Positions 10,892-21,300 of a stretch of 64,000 bases of DNA are shown in pieces. The position numbers and the translations under genes were made by a program. The notes under the pieces were generated by a model, which saw nothing but the letters and a program-made list of their open reading frames with translations, made no database searches and had not been told where the DNA came from. Each line of letters starts with the position of its first letter. The stretch's first letter is position 1. This DNA is from Rhodeus uyekii. Its lineage: Eukaryota; Chordata; Actinopteri; Cypriniformes; Acheilognathidae. The DNA lies in the NCBI GenBank assembly GCA_037043235.1, contig JAWRVZ010000255.1, positions 354,501-418,500 on the forward strand, written 5' to 3'.

Positions 10892-13854
10892 CTTTCTCCC
10901 TCACACACTCTCTCACACACTCTTATACACACATGTTGTGATTTGTGTTATTCTCCATGTTTGATCTATGCCTTTTGTTTTGTTGTATTGTGGTAATCTT
11001 GTTTGTTTTGCATGTTTGTTCGTCTTGCAATCGTTGTTAATATGCTTGTTGTTCTTGTGTTGGATGTTTGTGTGTCTTTCATCGATTGTATGTTTGATAG
11101 TTTTTGTGTTGTGTATTTATATTTGTTTGTGTAGTGCTGCAGGCGTCAGTGCGGGAAGAGAAGAAGCTGCTCGTTGAAAATGCCAGACTGAAGAAAGACA
11201 TCGATGATCTGAAGAATCACCTGCAGGAAACACAGAAGAGGAAAGCAGGTGCTTAAAACCCATGTGTTTTTGATAAAGAGAAACCGATCTCAGAACATCA
11301 CACAGAAAACATACAGAGCATGTGAGATAAACAGCTGCAGACGTGTATGTGTGTGTGTGTGTGTTTCAGTGAAGCTGTTTCAGGAACGGGTTCTGACGGC
11401 ATCCATCGCGTCTAAAGCAGCGCTGCTGGGGGAATTGGCCCCTCCGTCACAAACGGCCCCGTCGCCCCGTCACAGCGGCGCCCGATCGGAGACAAGCGCC
11501 ACACACTCCCGTCAAGAGGGGAGACGCAGGAGAGACAGGATAGGTGAGTCTGACAAAACCTGCAACATCAACACCAGGTTTGCATTTGAGTTATTCTCAT
11601 GAAAACTCTCGTCACTTTTGAACACTTTTTTTTTTAAGGTTTTTTTTTTTTTTAGTTTTTTTTTTAACAACATTTAACAATTCTGACTTTTGTCACACAA
11701 TTGCAGCTAGATATGATGTTTTATTAACAAAGTTTGGGAGGAGCACGTCCGGATAATTAGTTCAATTAATATGAGGGATACGTACAGTAGACTTACCAGA
11801 TCTTCAGCATTGGGTTCGCCGTTTGCTATTATGTCTCAAATTCAACTCTCCGGATCCTCCGCCTGATCTCTGCGAGAACAAAAAGGAACTGTACAATCTA
11901 TACGTTACCTTAACTACCTTAACTTGACTTTCCTGTCCTGTCCTGTGCTTTGATTATTGAACTTCCTTCGGAGGCTGCAGGAATGCTCCCGTCCTGGCGT
12001 TATAAAGTTTGTTCACCTCTCTGTCGGCCGGTAGTGTCAGGGTTCTGTCACTTCAGTCGTGTTTTCTAGTGTTTCGGTTACGGCGATCTGGCACTGCCCT
12101 ATTGTCGTGTCTTTGTGGGAGCGCGCGGCTTCGAGTGTCTCGAATCGCGCACTCTTTTGTCTGTGACGCGTCTTGCGTTCGGGGCGTGATGTTTGATCCC
12201 GACACGAAACAAAACTGAACAAGATCAAAGTGTCGGGATCAAACATCACGCCCCGAACGCAAGAAGCGTCACAGACAAAAGAGCGCGCGGACATTCGGAC
12301 ATTCATGTATGTGTTTGTCTTTGTTGTGAGCGCATGGGAAAAGTGTTTGCTCTTCATCATGTGAGTGACCGCGGTTTCCAGCTTCGCTCAGGCTGCGCGC
12401 TCTCGGGCGCGTGCTTCCACGTTGTGTTTTGTGTTGCGCGCAGTTTGTATTTTCTCTAGCTGCGCTCTGTCTCGTCTTGGTCCATGTGGACACGCAGCTT
12501 TCTTCAACATTTGATCCCCCAGCTCCGACTATGAGCTTACAGATTTGTATTTCTCAGCCTAAAGCACCACATCGACATCAGTAAACCGTGATAGTGCTTA
12601 TTCGTGTTGTTTTGTTTTTGTTGACTTGTTGCAGGTGCGGACGCGGCGGTTCTGAGGACTTCTGAATCGGTTCTGATGCGAGATCAGAAACCTGACGTCT
12701 CCCGTCTGGACCTGCGGGTCGCTCGGATTCTGGACGTTCGGAAACATCCGGATTCGGCGTCACTGTGCGTCCAGGAGGTGGAGTTGGGAGAGCCCGCCCC
12801 CAGAACCGTGGTCAGCGGACTGACCAATCACGAGCCGCCAGAACAGGTTAAAAAACACCACAATCTTATTAATAACCTCTTAAAACACTGATCGGATGAA
12901 GCTGGAGATAAACATTCAGCGACTCAAGAAGCTTGTGTTGGAGAAAATTTGGAGAAGCATTTTGTAAATTAAATATTTTTTTATATATTTTGGTCATTAT
13001 TTATAAATTTGAATTTTAAAGTAAAATGGCCAAAAATATCAGGACAAATAAAGGACCAAAATATCTTAAAATATTATAATATTGTGATTTTAATTCATTT
13101 ATATTTTGGTTATTATTTTGTCTATTTGTTTATTTTATCAAGTATTTCAAATATATGTACACTACTAAAAAGTTTAAAGTAATTGAGATTTTTTTATTTA
13201 ATGTTCCTGAAAGTCTCTTCTGCTCATCAAAGCTGAGGTCATAGATACTGTAAAATTATATTTCTTGAAAAAATGATTTAAAAAAAATCAGGATTCTTTG
13301 ATGAACACAATTCAAAAGAAGAGCATTTTTTGCAATAGAATCTTTTCTGTCACTTTTAATCAATTAAAAAAAATAAAATTATAAATTTTCTTTCAAAATA
13401 ATAATACGGATCCCATACTTGAGCCAGTGTGTGTGTGTGTGTGTGCAGATGGTCGGCTGTCTGGTGGTGTTGTTGTGTAACGTGCGGCCGGTGAAGGTAC
13501 GAGGTGTTCAGTCGCAGGCCCGCCTCCTCTGCGCTGTCAATCAAGAGAGGATGGAGCCGTTGACTCCGCCCACTTCAGCTCAGCCAGGCGACAGAGTCTC
13601 TTTCCAGAATTACCCCGGTAAGAGCCGCTCATCATTAACCGCAAGCAGCCGGCAGAGTTTGTAACGGACTCTGTTTGTGATGTGCAGGTGAACCAGAGAA
13701 AGAGTTGAATCCCAAACAGCGGATCTGGGAGCGTTTACTGCCCGACCTGAGCACGGATGCGAGGGGCGTGGCCACGTATAAGGGCGTGGCGTTTGAGGTC
13801 CGTGGGAAGGGCCTCTGCCGCGCCCCGAGCATCAGCAACGGCGCCATCAAATAA
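10699..13854 (+). CDS. aimp1: AIMP1 (p43), multisynthetase-complex scaffold and EMAP-II precursor
   Basis: Six coding exons join in frame: 10699-10801, 11135-11248, 11370-11543, 12635-12846, 13449-13617, 13688-13854, giving 312 aa, the usual AIMP1 length. The N-terminus (MSDKRPPASRS) leads into a leucine-rich coiled coil (LLLLQEKT then LQASVREEKKLLVENARLKK) that docks on arginyl-tRNA synthetase in the known family. A basic linker follows, then the tRNA-binding OB fold (DVSRLDLRVARILDVRKHPD, RTVVSGLTNHEPPEQ) and the EMAP-II C-domain (VRGVQSQARLLCAVN, IWERLLPDLSTD, ends SISNGAIK). AIMP1 is a non-catalytic scaffold of the cytosolic aminoacyl-tRNA synthetase complex and its C-terminus can be released as a cytokine. 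The start is the first ATG after the acceptor at 10690-10692. All junctions are GT-AG. A CA tract begins 9 nt after the first donor, and intron 3 holds LTR-like DNA with a long hairpin. Confidence 0.95.
10811..10889. repeat. (CA)n tract directly after aimp1 first coding donor
   Basis: Uninterrupted AC/CA dinucleotides, about 39 units, separated from the splice donor (GTGAG at 10802) by only a few bases. Further CA/CT-rich sequence continues to about 10930. Confidence 0.97.
11700..12520. mobile_element. retroelement-derived segment in aimp1 intron 3
   Basis: The segment differs from its surroundings in being GC-rich and full of LTR-like features: GGGAGGAGCACGTCC near 11738, TGTCAGGGTTCTGTCAC near 12036, and repeated CGCGC-rich words. 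It has no coding motif that I can recognise. Boundaries and family are uncertain; a gypsy or DIRS-type terminal repeat is most likely. Confidence 0.35.
12153..12282. repeat. 53-bp near-perfect inverted repeat (hairpin)
   Basis: Left arm 12153-12205 and right arm 12230-12282 are reverse complements at all but one position, around a 24-bp AT-rich loop. Arms start TCTTTTGTCTGTGACG and end CAGACAAAAGA. It lies inside the LTR-like segment of aimp1 intron 3. Confidence 0.9.
13190..13365. repeat. dispersed cyprinid repeat fragment
   Basis: Contains AGTCTCTTCTGCTCATCAAAG, a following ATACTGTAAAA block, GGATTCTTTGATGAA and CTTTTCTGTCACTTTTAATC, in the order seen in a common dispersed fish repeat. The same leading words flank the 112-bp satellite arrays at 16430, 28070 and 50610. 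Confidence 0.55.
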
Positions 13855-13869
13855 TGTCAAAATCCCACC

Positions 13870-13875
13870 AATAAA
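13870..13875 (+). terminator. polyadenylation signal AATAAA of aimp1
   Basis: Canonical hexamer 16 bp after the stop codon of aimp1, implying a very short 3'UTR unless a later signal is used. Confidence 0.65.
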
Positions 13876-14497
13876 CGATTAAAAACCACCAAAAGGCTCA
13901 GTGTGAACATGTTTAACAGTTAGCTCGCATGCAGAGGATATTGTGAAAGTATATTTACTGTATTGAATAGATATAACAGATATAATTAATATAATATCTA
14001 ATGTTTATGAGAGTTTATTTGCATTTTCATAAGTACAAAAAAACACTATAGTGGTTAACAATGATAAGCAGTAAATATTGGATCATTATTGATCAAAATC
14101 TGACCAATAAATTATTAAACATCTACATAAACATATTTACCTCATGTAAATATATATGGAATGTGCTGAAATTGTGTTTATTATATTTCTTAATCAACTT
14201 TATATGTTGATATATCACATATAATAATTGAATATATAATAAAATATGTATTTTATATTTATTAGTTATTTTATATATATATATATACCATAAACAGAAA
14301 CTTCACACAAAAATCTGTCCCGCCACGCAATTAAACATCATTAAGCGATAGTGTTTTGTTTTGCACAAAAAACATATTTTACCACTTTAGATTCATATCT
14401 TGTAAGTGGTAAATTGCTTTTTATTTCGCATTGACAATGAAATAGAACAATGCATATATCGATGTATAATAATATAATAAACAAAATAAATAAAATA

Positions 14498-14555
<58 letters not shown>

Positions 14556-14766
14556 TATATAACATATATAGTTAACATAGAATAAATATAATATGCAACA
14601 TGACGCTTAAGAAAATGTATTTGCAAAACAAAAAGAGGTAAATAATGTGTAAATAAACATTCTTGAACTTTAAGATCTCACTTTTACTGGAGTTTCGCAC
14701 TCATTCCTGAGGCCAGTGTTGCATAACACACGTTTTTAAGGCATTTGTTACTACTCTAGTGTATGT
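13876..14766. other. aimp1-sgms2 intergenic stretch, AT-rich
   Basis: No gene seen. It is very AT-rich, with a (TA)n tract at about 14500-14552 and shorter ATAT runs near 14275-14287. Confidence 0.6.
14500..14552. repeat. (TA)n microsatellite
   Basis: About 26 uninterrupted AT dinucleotides bounded by GCATATAT on both sides, which makes it self-complementary. Confidence 0.95.
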
Positions 14767-14855
14767 GGGCGTGTCGGCATGTGTGGGCGTGTCCTTGAGT
14801 CCCAGGGGGCGTGTCCGCGGGTATGGGCGTGTCTTTGAGTCCCAGGGGGCGTGTC
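14767..14855 (+). promoter_or_regulatory. five GGGCGTGTC boxes in a 40-bp tandem repeat
   Basis: GGGCGTGTC occurs at 14767, 14785, 14807, 14825 and 14847, alternating 18 and 22 bp apart, i.e. a 40-bp unit repeated about twice with CTTTGAGTCCCAGG between boxes. The boxes resemble KLF/SP-type GC/CACCC elements. The segment lies in a locally GC-richer stretch just before splice-donor-like sites at 14924 (AAACAG/GTGAAT) and 15008 (TTCAG/GTATGT), so it could be part of the sgms2 promoter. This is inference from position and composition. Confidence 0.4.
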
Positions 14856-15158
14856 TGCAGGTGTGAACGAGGTTAACGCCCACCCTCATTCCCGTCGTTT
14901 GAGCGATTCTTCCGGAGATAAACAGGTGAATCTGCTGCTTCTCGTGTGTTTTCTGATGTATTAGCGCTGTGTTCGCGCGTGCCGGACTGGGTTTGAACTT
15001 TATTCAGGTATGTGAAGTGTTTCATGTTCGTGTGTGTGTTGTGAGTTGAGTTTACTGTGAATAAACGCTGAGGCTCGTGATGATCTGATCAGCCTCAGAA
15101 GCGTTTCTGTGAATAAAGTTAGAGAGTATCTCACGAAACCTCTGTTTGCTACCTAGAC

Positions 15159-15160
<2 letters not shown>

Positions 15161-15225
<65 letters not shown>
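15161..15225. repeat. (GT)n microsatellite
   Basis: Uninterrupted GT dinucleotides, about 32 units. A CA tract follows at about 15541-15582. Confidence 0.95.
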
Positions 15226-15226
<1 letters not shown>

Positions 15227-15540
15227 TATGCACTTCAGTGCGCTCATTGTGTGTTTTAGGTGTTTCAAGTGTGTGTTTTAGGTGTGTGTGTATGTATTCA
15301 GGAATATTTTCGTGGGTGTGTGTTCAGTTGTGTGTTTTGGTTGGCAGCTTGTGTGTTGTGAGACGCACTCCTGGTGTTTGGTGTTTATTTGGGGATGTTG
15401 AAGTCCATTAGGATCCGGATCTGATGATGATGATGAAGGTTGTGCTCGTGCACAGCTGATGTCTGTCAGGTCAGATCCACTCACTGTAAAACATTTACAC
15501 ACTGCCATTTAAGCATTTAAACACCTCGTGACGGTTTTTA

Positions 15541-15572
<32 letters not shown>

Positions 15573-15759
15573 ACACACACACCCCTCTAACTGTCACGAG
15601 ACTCGTCCTGCGGCTGCCGTGTGTTTCAACGCGCACTTTATAACTCTATCTTCTTTACAACCTTTTATATCACTTTCTTGAGAGCAGATGTGTGTGATTT
15701 ATGAATGTTCTGATAAACTTCATTTATTTTCACTGCATGTGATGAAGAACTCTATAGAG

Positions 15760-15988
15760 TTACACACTCTCTCTACATCTCACATTCTCTCTCTCACACA
15801 CTCTCTCTTTCATTCTCCATCTATTGCACCCAGACTCTCTCTTTCTATCACTCTCTCCCACATTCTCACACACACACACTCTCTCTTTCTCTCACTCTCT
15901 CCCACATTCTCACACACACACACACACACACACACATTCACACACTCTCTCTCTCTTTCTCTCACTCTCTCCCACATTCTCTCTCTAT

Positions 15989-16025
<37 letters not shown>

Positions 16026-16078
16026 TCTCTCTTTCTTTCACTCTCTCTCTCCCACATTTTCTCTCACTCACTCACTCA

Positions 16079-16108
<30 letters not shown>
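15760..16108. repeat. CT/CA-rich low-complexity block
   Basis: Alternating (CT)n, CTCTCCCACATTCTC and (CA)n blocks arranged as imperfect tandem repeats. Ser/Leu/Thr/His-rich reading frames over it are simple-repeat translations. Confidence 0.85.
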
Positions 16109-16109
<1 letters not shown>

Positions 16110-16480
16110 CATGCACATGCATGTATCTGAGCTCTGTCATTAATGGTGGGTGTTGTGTGGGGGGGTCCGGCGGGGGGTTTGAGTTTCACAGGAATGTCTG
16201 AAACCGGTCTGACGGCTGTAGGGTCGGTTCAGACAGAGATCTGCTTGGGAAAGTCAATGGTTTCAGGGCGTTTCTGTCAGTCACACACACACACACACAC
16301 TGAAACGCCCAAGCATTTGTGAACATATCAACACACACATACAGCTTCTATATGAATGAGGGATAGAATAACAATATGTATAGAAATGTGAAAAAAGGTG
16401 TGTGTGTGTGTAAACAATGTTTCTAAAGAGTCTCTTCTGCTCACCACGCCTGCATTTATTTGGTCAAAAATTCAGTAAAA

Positions 16481-16619
16481 CATTTACGTTTATGCATTTG
16501 GCAGATGCTTTTATAATATAAGCAACTTTCATTGACATTCTAAATAGTTCTTGCTTTCCCTGAGAACTGAACCCATGATCTTGATGTTGCAAGCACTGCT
16601 TTCTACTGTTAAAGATACA
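16481..16619 (-). mobile_element. tRNA-derived SINE copy 1
   Basis: Minus-strand copy: tail TGCATTTGGCAGATGCTTTTAT, then TTCTTGCTTTCCCTGAGAA and the RNA polymerase III B-box complement (GAACTGAACCCATGA). It splits the dispersed repeat that seeds the 112-bp array. Confidence 0.7.
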
Positions 16620-17510
16620 GGACAACAGTGTAATATTATATCAGTGTAAAACAGCTGTTTTCTATGTGAATATATAGTAAAGTGTCATTTATTCCTGTGA
16701 TTAAAGCTGAATTTATTAGATGATAAATACAGTAAAACAGTGTAATATTATATCAGTGTAAAACAGCTGTTTTCTATGTGAATATATAGTAAAGTGTCAT
16801 TTATTCCTGTGATTAAAGCTGAATTTATTACATGATAAATACAGTAAAACAGTGTAATATTATATCAGTGTAAAACAGCTGTTTTCTATGTGAATATATA
16901 GTAAAGTGTCATTTATTCCTGTGATTAAAGCTGAATTTATTAGATGATAAATACAGTAAAACAGTGTAATATTATATCAGTGTAAAACAGCTGTTTTCTA
17001 TGTGAATATATAGTAAAGTGTCATTTATTCCTGTGATTAAAGCTGAATTTATTAGATGATAAATACAGTAAAACAGTGTAATATTATATCAGTGTAAAAC
17101 AGCTGTTTTCTATGTGAATATATAGTAAAGTGTCATTTATTCCTGTGATTAAAGCTGAATTTATTAGATGATAAATACAGTAAAACAGTGTAATATTATA
17201 TCAGTGTAAAACAGCTGTTTTCTATGTGAATATATAGTAAAGTGTCATTTATTCCTGTGATTAAAGCTGAATTTATTAGATGATAAATACAGTAAAACAG
17301 TGTAATATTATATCAGTGTAAAACAGCTGTTTTCTATGTGAATATATAGTAAAGTCATTTATTCCTGTGATTAAAGCTGAATTTATTAGATGATAAATAC
17401 AGTAAAACAGTGTAATATTATATCAGTGTAAAACAGCTGTTTTCTATGTGAATATATAGTAAAGTGTCGTTTATTCCTGTGATTAAAGCTGAATTTATTA
17501 GATAATAAAA
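16620..17510 (+). repeat. 112-bp satellite array 1 (about 8 copies, plus orientation)
   Basis: The unit starts AACAGTGTAATATTATATCA, continues through AAACAGCTGTTTTCTATGTG and TTCCTGTGATTAAAGCTG and repeats every 112 bp with very few differences (one copy lacks 2 bp near 17356). It lies in the presumed 5' intron of sgms2. Its flanking words show that the unit was excised from a dispersed fish repeat and amplified in tandem. Confidence 0.93.
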
Positions 17511-18559
17511 GTACAATAATACCTCGGTTTACGAGCGTCTTGGTATACGAGCAAATCGGTGTACGAGCATTGTATCGGTGTACGAGGAAAAAATTCCCTC
17601 ACCCATGTGCAGTTTTGATTAAAAAGTCCTAACGCTCAGCATCCTTGTGCGCATTTTTACATGAAATATCCTAATGACAGCCTCTCATAACACAGTCAGG
17701 AGGTTCCAAACCCTTTATCACCCCTTAACTCATTCATTGGCTGCATCATTCACCACATTGACACTTTTATAAGTGATTTACAGAAGTTTTTACCTCCTAT
17801 TCTAAACATTAATTAATTGTGATCGCTATTGTTCACGTAGTGAAATATACACGGTTTTAGCCAAATAATAAACAAAGTAATAGGGTTAGACAAACCATAT
17901 TTTTATACAAGCAACATATAAGCAGGGGTGCACATAACTTTTTCAGTGAGTTACTCAGGTGAGTACCAGGAGATTGTGTTTGATACTCACATATGTAGCA
18001 TTGTCTTAGGCTACGTCCACACGAGAACGGTGCATTCCCTAACCGCTCTTTTTTTTCCCTTCGTTCTAAAAAAAATGCCGTAAACACGGCATCGGTGCAA
18101 GAAATCTCAGCGTCCACACGAGAACACTGAAACCGACTGAGAACGGTGTAGTATAAATGCCAGACCAGTATGTGGCGCTGTAATTCTGCCACAGACATAC
18201 ACTATACACGGAGAAGAAGAGTTTGAGCATGCGCACAACCTTGCGAGCTGAATATTTACAGACGTGCACTGCTGCAAGATGACACGGAGTGATTGCCCTG
18301 TTGCATTGTAATTATATAGTTTGCCCTGCACTACATGTTGTGTTTTGCGCACTGCTGCACTTTATACCTGTTTTTTCAGGTTATTTTTAATTGTTCTATT
18401 TTCCAATAAAAAACAGTTCTTGAATTTTTGCTCTCATTTCTTTTCACTTGACATATTCAATACAACATTTTCAAAATAAACATTAATACATTTTCAAAAA
18501 GGTAAATACTGTAAAAAAAAAAAAAAAACAGAACAAAACTTGATGGCCAGCATTTTTAA

Positions 18560-19175
18560 GGGTTAAGGTACTTTGTGAGTACTCTCCTCACTCTCTTTCC
18601 CTCTCCCTCGTTACAGTCTGTGAAGCCTTTTCAGTGCAGCATATCTGGCTTTGAGACGAACAAAAGCACACTCATGTCTACAATCTGTTTTTTCAGAGGA
18701 GGGATCTGGCCAGTCAAGTACAGGTTTAGCTTTGAATTAGCAAAACCCCGTGCATCGTGTACACTCCCGGGCCACTTTATCACAACATCCATAAATCTGT
18801 ACTTATAATCACAGACCGCCTGTACATTGATAGAATGTTTGCCTTTCCTGTTGATGTAGTCCAGTGGTCCCCAACCCCCGGTCCGTGGATGAAATGGTAC
18901 ACGGACCGGTCCGTGAGCTGCTACAAGCGGCTGTGACGCTGCTGCTTTAGCAACGAGGAAGTGTGTTTAATCTCGCGCGGACTCGCTCAACAAACTGGAG
19001 CCGGCACCGGTCCGCGGCACAAAAAGGTTGGGAACCACTGATGTAGTCCATCGAGTTGGCAGACAGCTGCTTGATTTCTATGCGTGTGCCGTGTGCCGTC
19101 GACCGCTCCCAAACACTGTGGCATGCCATGATCACGATGGAAACTCAAAACCAGATCCGTAAAAGGCAACTTTAT
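18560..19175 (-). pseudogene. HARBI1-like transposase remnant
   Basis: On the minus strand, from about 19150, the translation shows HRDHGMPQCLGAVDGT and, in a shifted frame, IEIKQLSANSMDYI. After the MITE interruption, further downstream on that strand, it shows YKYRFMDVVIKWPG-like and FANSKLNLYLTG-like residues. These match the conserved core of Harbinger nucleases (GAVDGTHI motif with the first catalytic Asp). Frameshifts, stops and the 179-bp MITE make it non-functional. Confidence 0.75.
18862..19040. mobile_element. 179-bp hAT MITE inside the Harbinger transposase
   Basis: Ends CAGTGGTCCCCAACC and GGTTGGGAACCACTG with exact 8-bp target duplications ATGTAGTC (18854-18861 and 19041-19048). 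It splits the HARBI1-like reading frame and so arrived after it. Confidence 0.92.
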
Positions 19176-20738
19176 GTACTTTTAGCCGTCCTACAGCACG
19201 AGCACAATCATGTAGTCCGCCATTACTGTTGTTGCTGTTACGTGTGACGCCGCCGACACGTGATGTGATGACATCATCGTTCTCACAAAAGATGCGGATT
19301 GGCCGTCCACACGAGAACGCAAGGGTGTCGTTCTCAGATCTTTCCACTTTAGAACCCGTTCTCCAAAGAGAGCGGATTCAGCCACCCAGAACGCCGGATC
19401 CGTGTGGACACAACGCCAATCCGATACGAAATGTATGCGGTTACAGTGATTCACGTTCCCGTGTGGACGGGCCCTTAATAAGTGCAGTCTTTCTCACTGT
19501 CCTCCTTCGTGTTGCCATCACTGTCCTCTTCACTGTCGCCTCCACTGTCCTCTGCGGCGCGATCGAGCTGTCCTTCGCGAACACGGAAGTAGCGGAGCAA
19601 ACGGTCTGTTGACGGGGGGCGGTGTCAAAAGAGCCATATATGTCTCGCGAGCCATATGTTTTCGACCCCTGGCGTGAGCGATGCTCTGCATGATCCGCGT
19701 GCCCTTCACGTGAATGATATGCACTTCAGTGCGCTCATCGTTAACTTTTCGGCTCAGGCTCCAGTTGGCGTTTCTTTGAAGGTGGTGAAACGCCAAAAAG
19801 CTGCTTAATGTCTGTTGCTTTTTGGACATCTCTTACTGTAAGGTTGTGTACGATGAGATGAGAAGATCGGTTAAGTACGCAAAGGCGCTTAGTTACTCAA
19901 GTGGGACTACGCATTTCTGATTTTTGTTGCGCATGCATACCTGCGTACCAGTTATGTGCACCCGTGCATATAAGCCTCTCCTACAAATGAGCACTGTTTT
20001 CATGTTCGTCGGACCTGCCGTTTCTCTGCAGTATCGGCAAAAGTGCAAGGAGTAAAATGTGACTTCTTACCCGTGAGCGGGGCTCGTTTTAACAGACAGC
20101 GGGTTAGTTGTAACACCGTGTTATCCAATGCAAGTTCATTCACCTATTTTTATTTGTTTAAAAAAAGTTGCGTCTTGATGATCATAAGCATAACTTATGA
20201 ATTAAATATATTTTTTCCTTTATTTTTTACATTTGTTGTGTTTTAAAGAATGTAATGACATGAAAAACGTTTTAATAGGTTAATACAATGCAAAATATAT
20301 GATTATTGATGCAACTTGTTCAATAAGCTTAGTGTTACAACTAACCCTGCGCTGTCTTGTTTACTTCAGGACCGGATAGCAGCCACTATGTGTTTTTCAC
20401 ATCTTTCAAAATGGTACCATCTTTTATCCAAGAAGATGGTAATCATAACAATATAAGATTAGACTAACAATCTTTCACACATTCTTTGAAAATCGAAAAA
20501 CAACTACTATAACAAAAAATATTTACATGCTGCCAAAAGAGTTTTTCCTGTGGTTCTCATCCAAACATCGATGAAAGTTCTCGAAAAATGGCCAGAAGAC
20601 GTGTGCAAACAGTGTGATGAAAAGCCCTTTAGCACATCACATTTATGCCCGTGCAACTATCTAAAAAAAAAAAAAAATTCGCTGTTACTATTTACCCCGC
20701 ATTACTTTGTGCCCCGCGCTCCCCTAGTTCTCTCTCGG

Positions 20739-20818
20739 CTCCCGCAAATTCATTCTCTCGCGGCTCCCGCGAATTCGTTCCTTCGAGGCTCCCGCGAATT
20801 CGTTCGTTCGAGGCTCCC
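20739..20818. repeat. 25-bp tandem repeat (3-4 copies)
   Basis: Degenerate copies of GGCTCCCGCGAATTCGTTC, diverging towards the left. Lies within the right arm of Tigger-like copy B. Confidence 0.75.
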
Positions 20819-21300
20819 ATGTTCCACGACTTTAACTCTGGATTATCACTTCGTTTGGTTTCTGCACTATTATAATAAATTCACTCATTTGCTTTCATCC
20901 TTGCTTTCCCCGCCCCCCCTCCTCCCTCCTCTCTCTTCTCCAAGCAGGTTGCTCAAACCTGAAGTGCAGTACAGTCAAGTATTTTTAGAGTTTAATTGTC
21001 AATTATTAATTAGTATTTATATGAGATCTTAATGGTTACAATTTTAACTGCAATTAATAGGGTAAAACCAAAAAAAATTTAAAATGGGCATTTGTGGTCA
21101 CATGGAACGAATTAATTGATTTTTAGTGCATTCTTATGGTGACATTTGTTTTGGTGTACGAGCATTATGGTTTACGAGCTCGCTCTTGGAACGAATTAAA
21201 CTCGTAAACCGAGGTATTACTGTATAATATTATATACTGAAACATTGAGTTCATGTGAGATATTGTAATTAATAATAAACCGTGTTTCAGTGTATGAGCG

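Larger units (their letters stand above)
18009..19474 (-). mobile_element. PIF/Harbinger transposon nested in hAT
   Basis: Inverted ends GGCTACGTCCACACGAGAAC and (right, complement) GGGCCCGTCCACACGGGAAC with 3-bp target duplication TTA (18006-18008, 19475-19477), the family's signature. The minus strand encodes fragments of a HARBI1-like DDE nuclease. A second copy of the GTCCACACGAGAACG motif near 18112 lies inside the left end. Confidence 0.85.
17923..19966. mobile_element. hAT element nested in Tigger-like copy B
   Basis: Ends CAGGGGTGCACATAAC and GTTATGTGCACCCGTG, with exact 8-bp target duplications CATATAAG (17915-17922 and 19967-19974). A minus-strand frame from 19829 starts MSKKQQTLSSF, which resembles the N-terminus of hAT-type transposases, but no catalytic domain is recognisable. 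Interrupted by Harbinger at 18009-19474. Confidence 0.85.
17514..21222. mobile_element. Tigger/pogo-like DNA element (copy B), outermost of a nested stack
   Basis: Ends CAATAATACCTCGGTTTACG (17514) and the complement of CAGTAATACCTCGGTTTACG (ending 21222), flanked by TA (17512-17513 and 21223-21224). Left and right arms match copy A (5312-6320), e.g. TGTGATCGCTATT on the left and GTATTTTTAGAGTTTAAT on the right. The interior is enlarged by later insertions: hAT 17923-19966, containing Harbinger 18009-19474, containing a hAT MITE 18862-19040. Confidence 0.85.

Noticed and set aside
15688..16201. 151-codon Ser/Leu/His-rich frame
   Set aside because: Low-complexity CT/CA repeat translation with no recognisable domain.
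19229..19612. 127-codon plus-strand frame
   Set aside because: It overlaps the right end of the Harbinger element and its terminal repeat; no domain seen.
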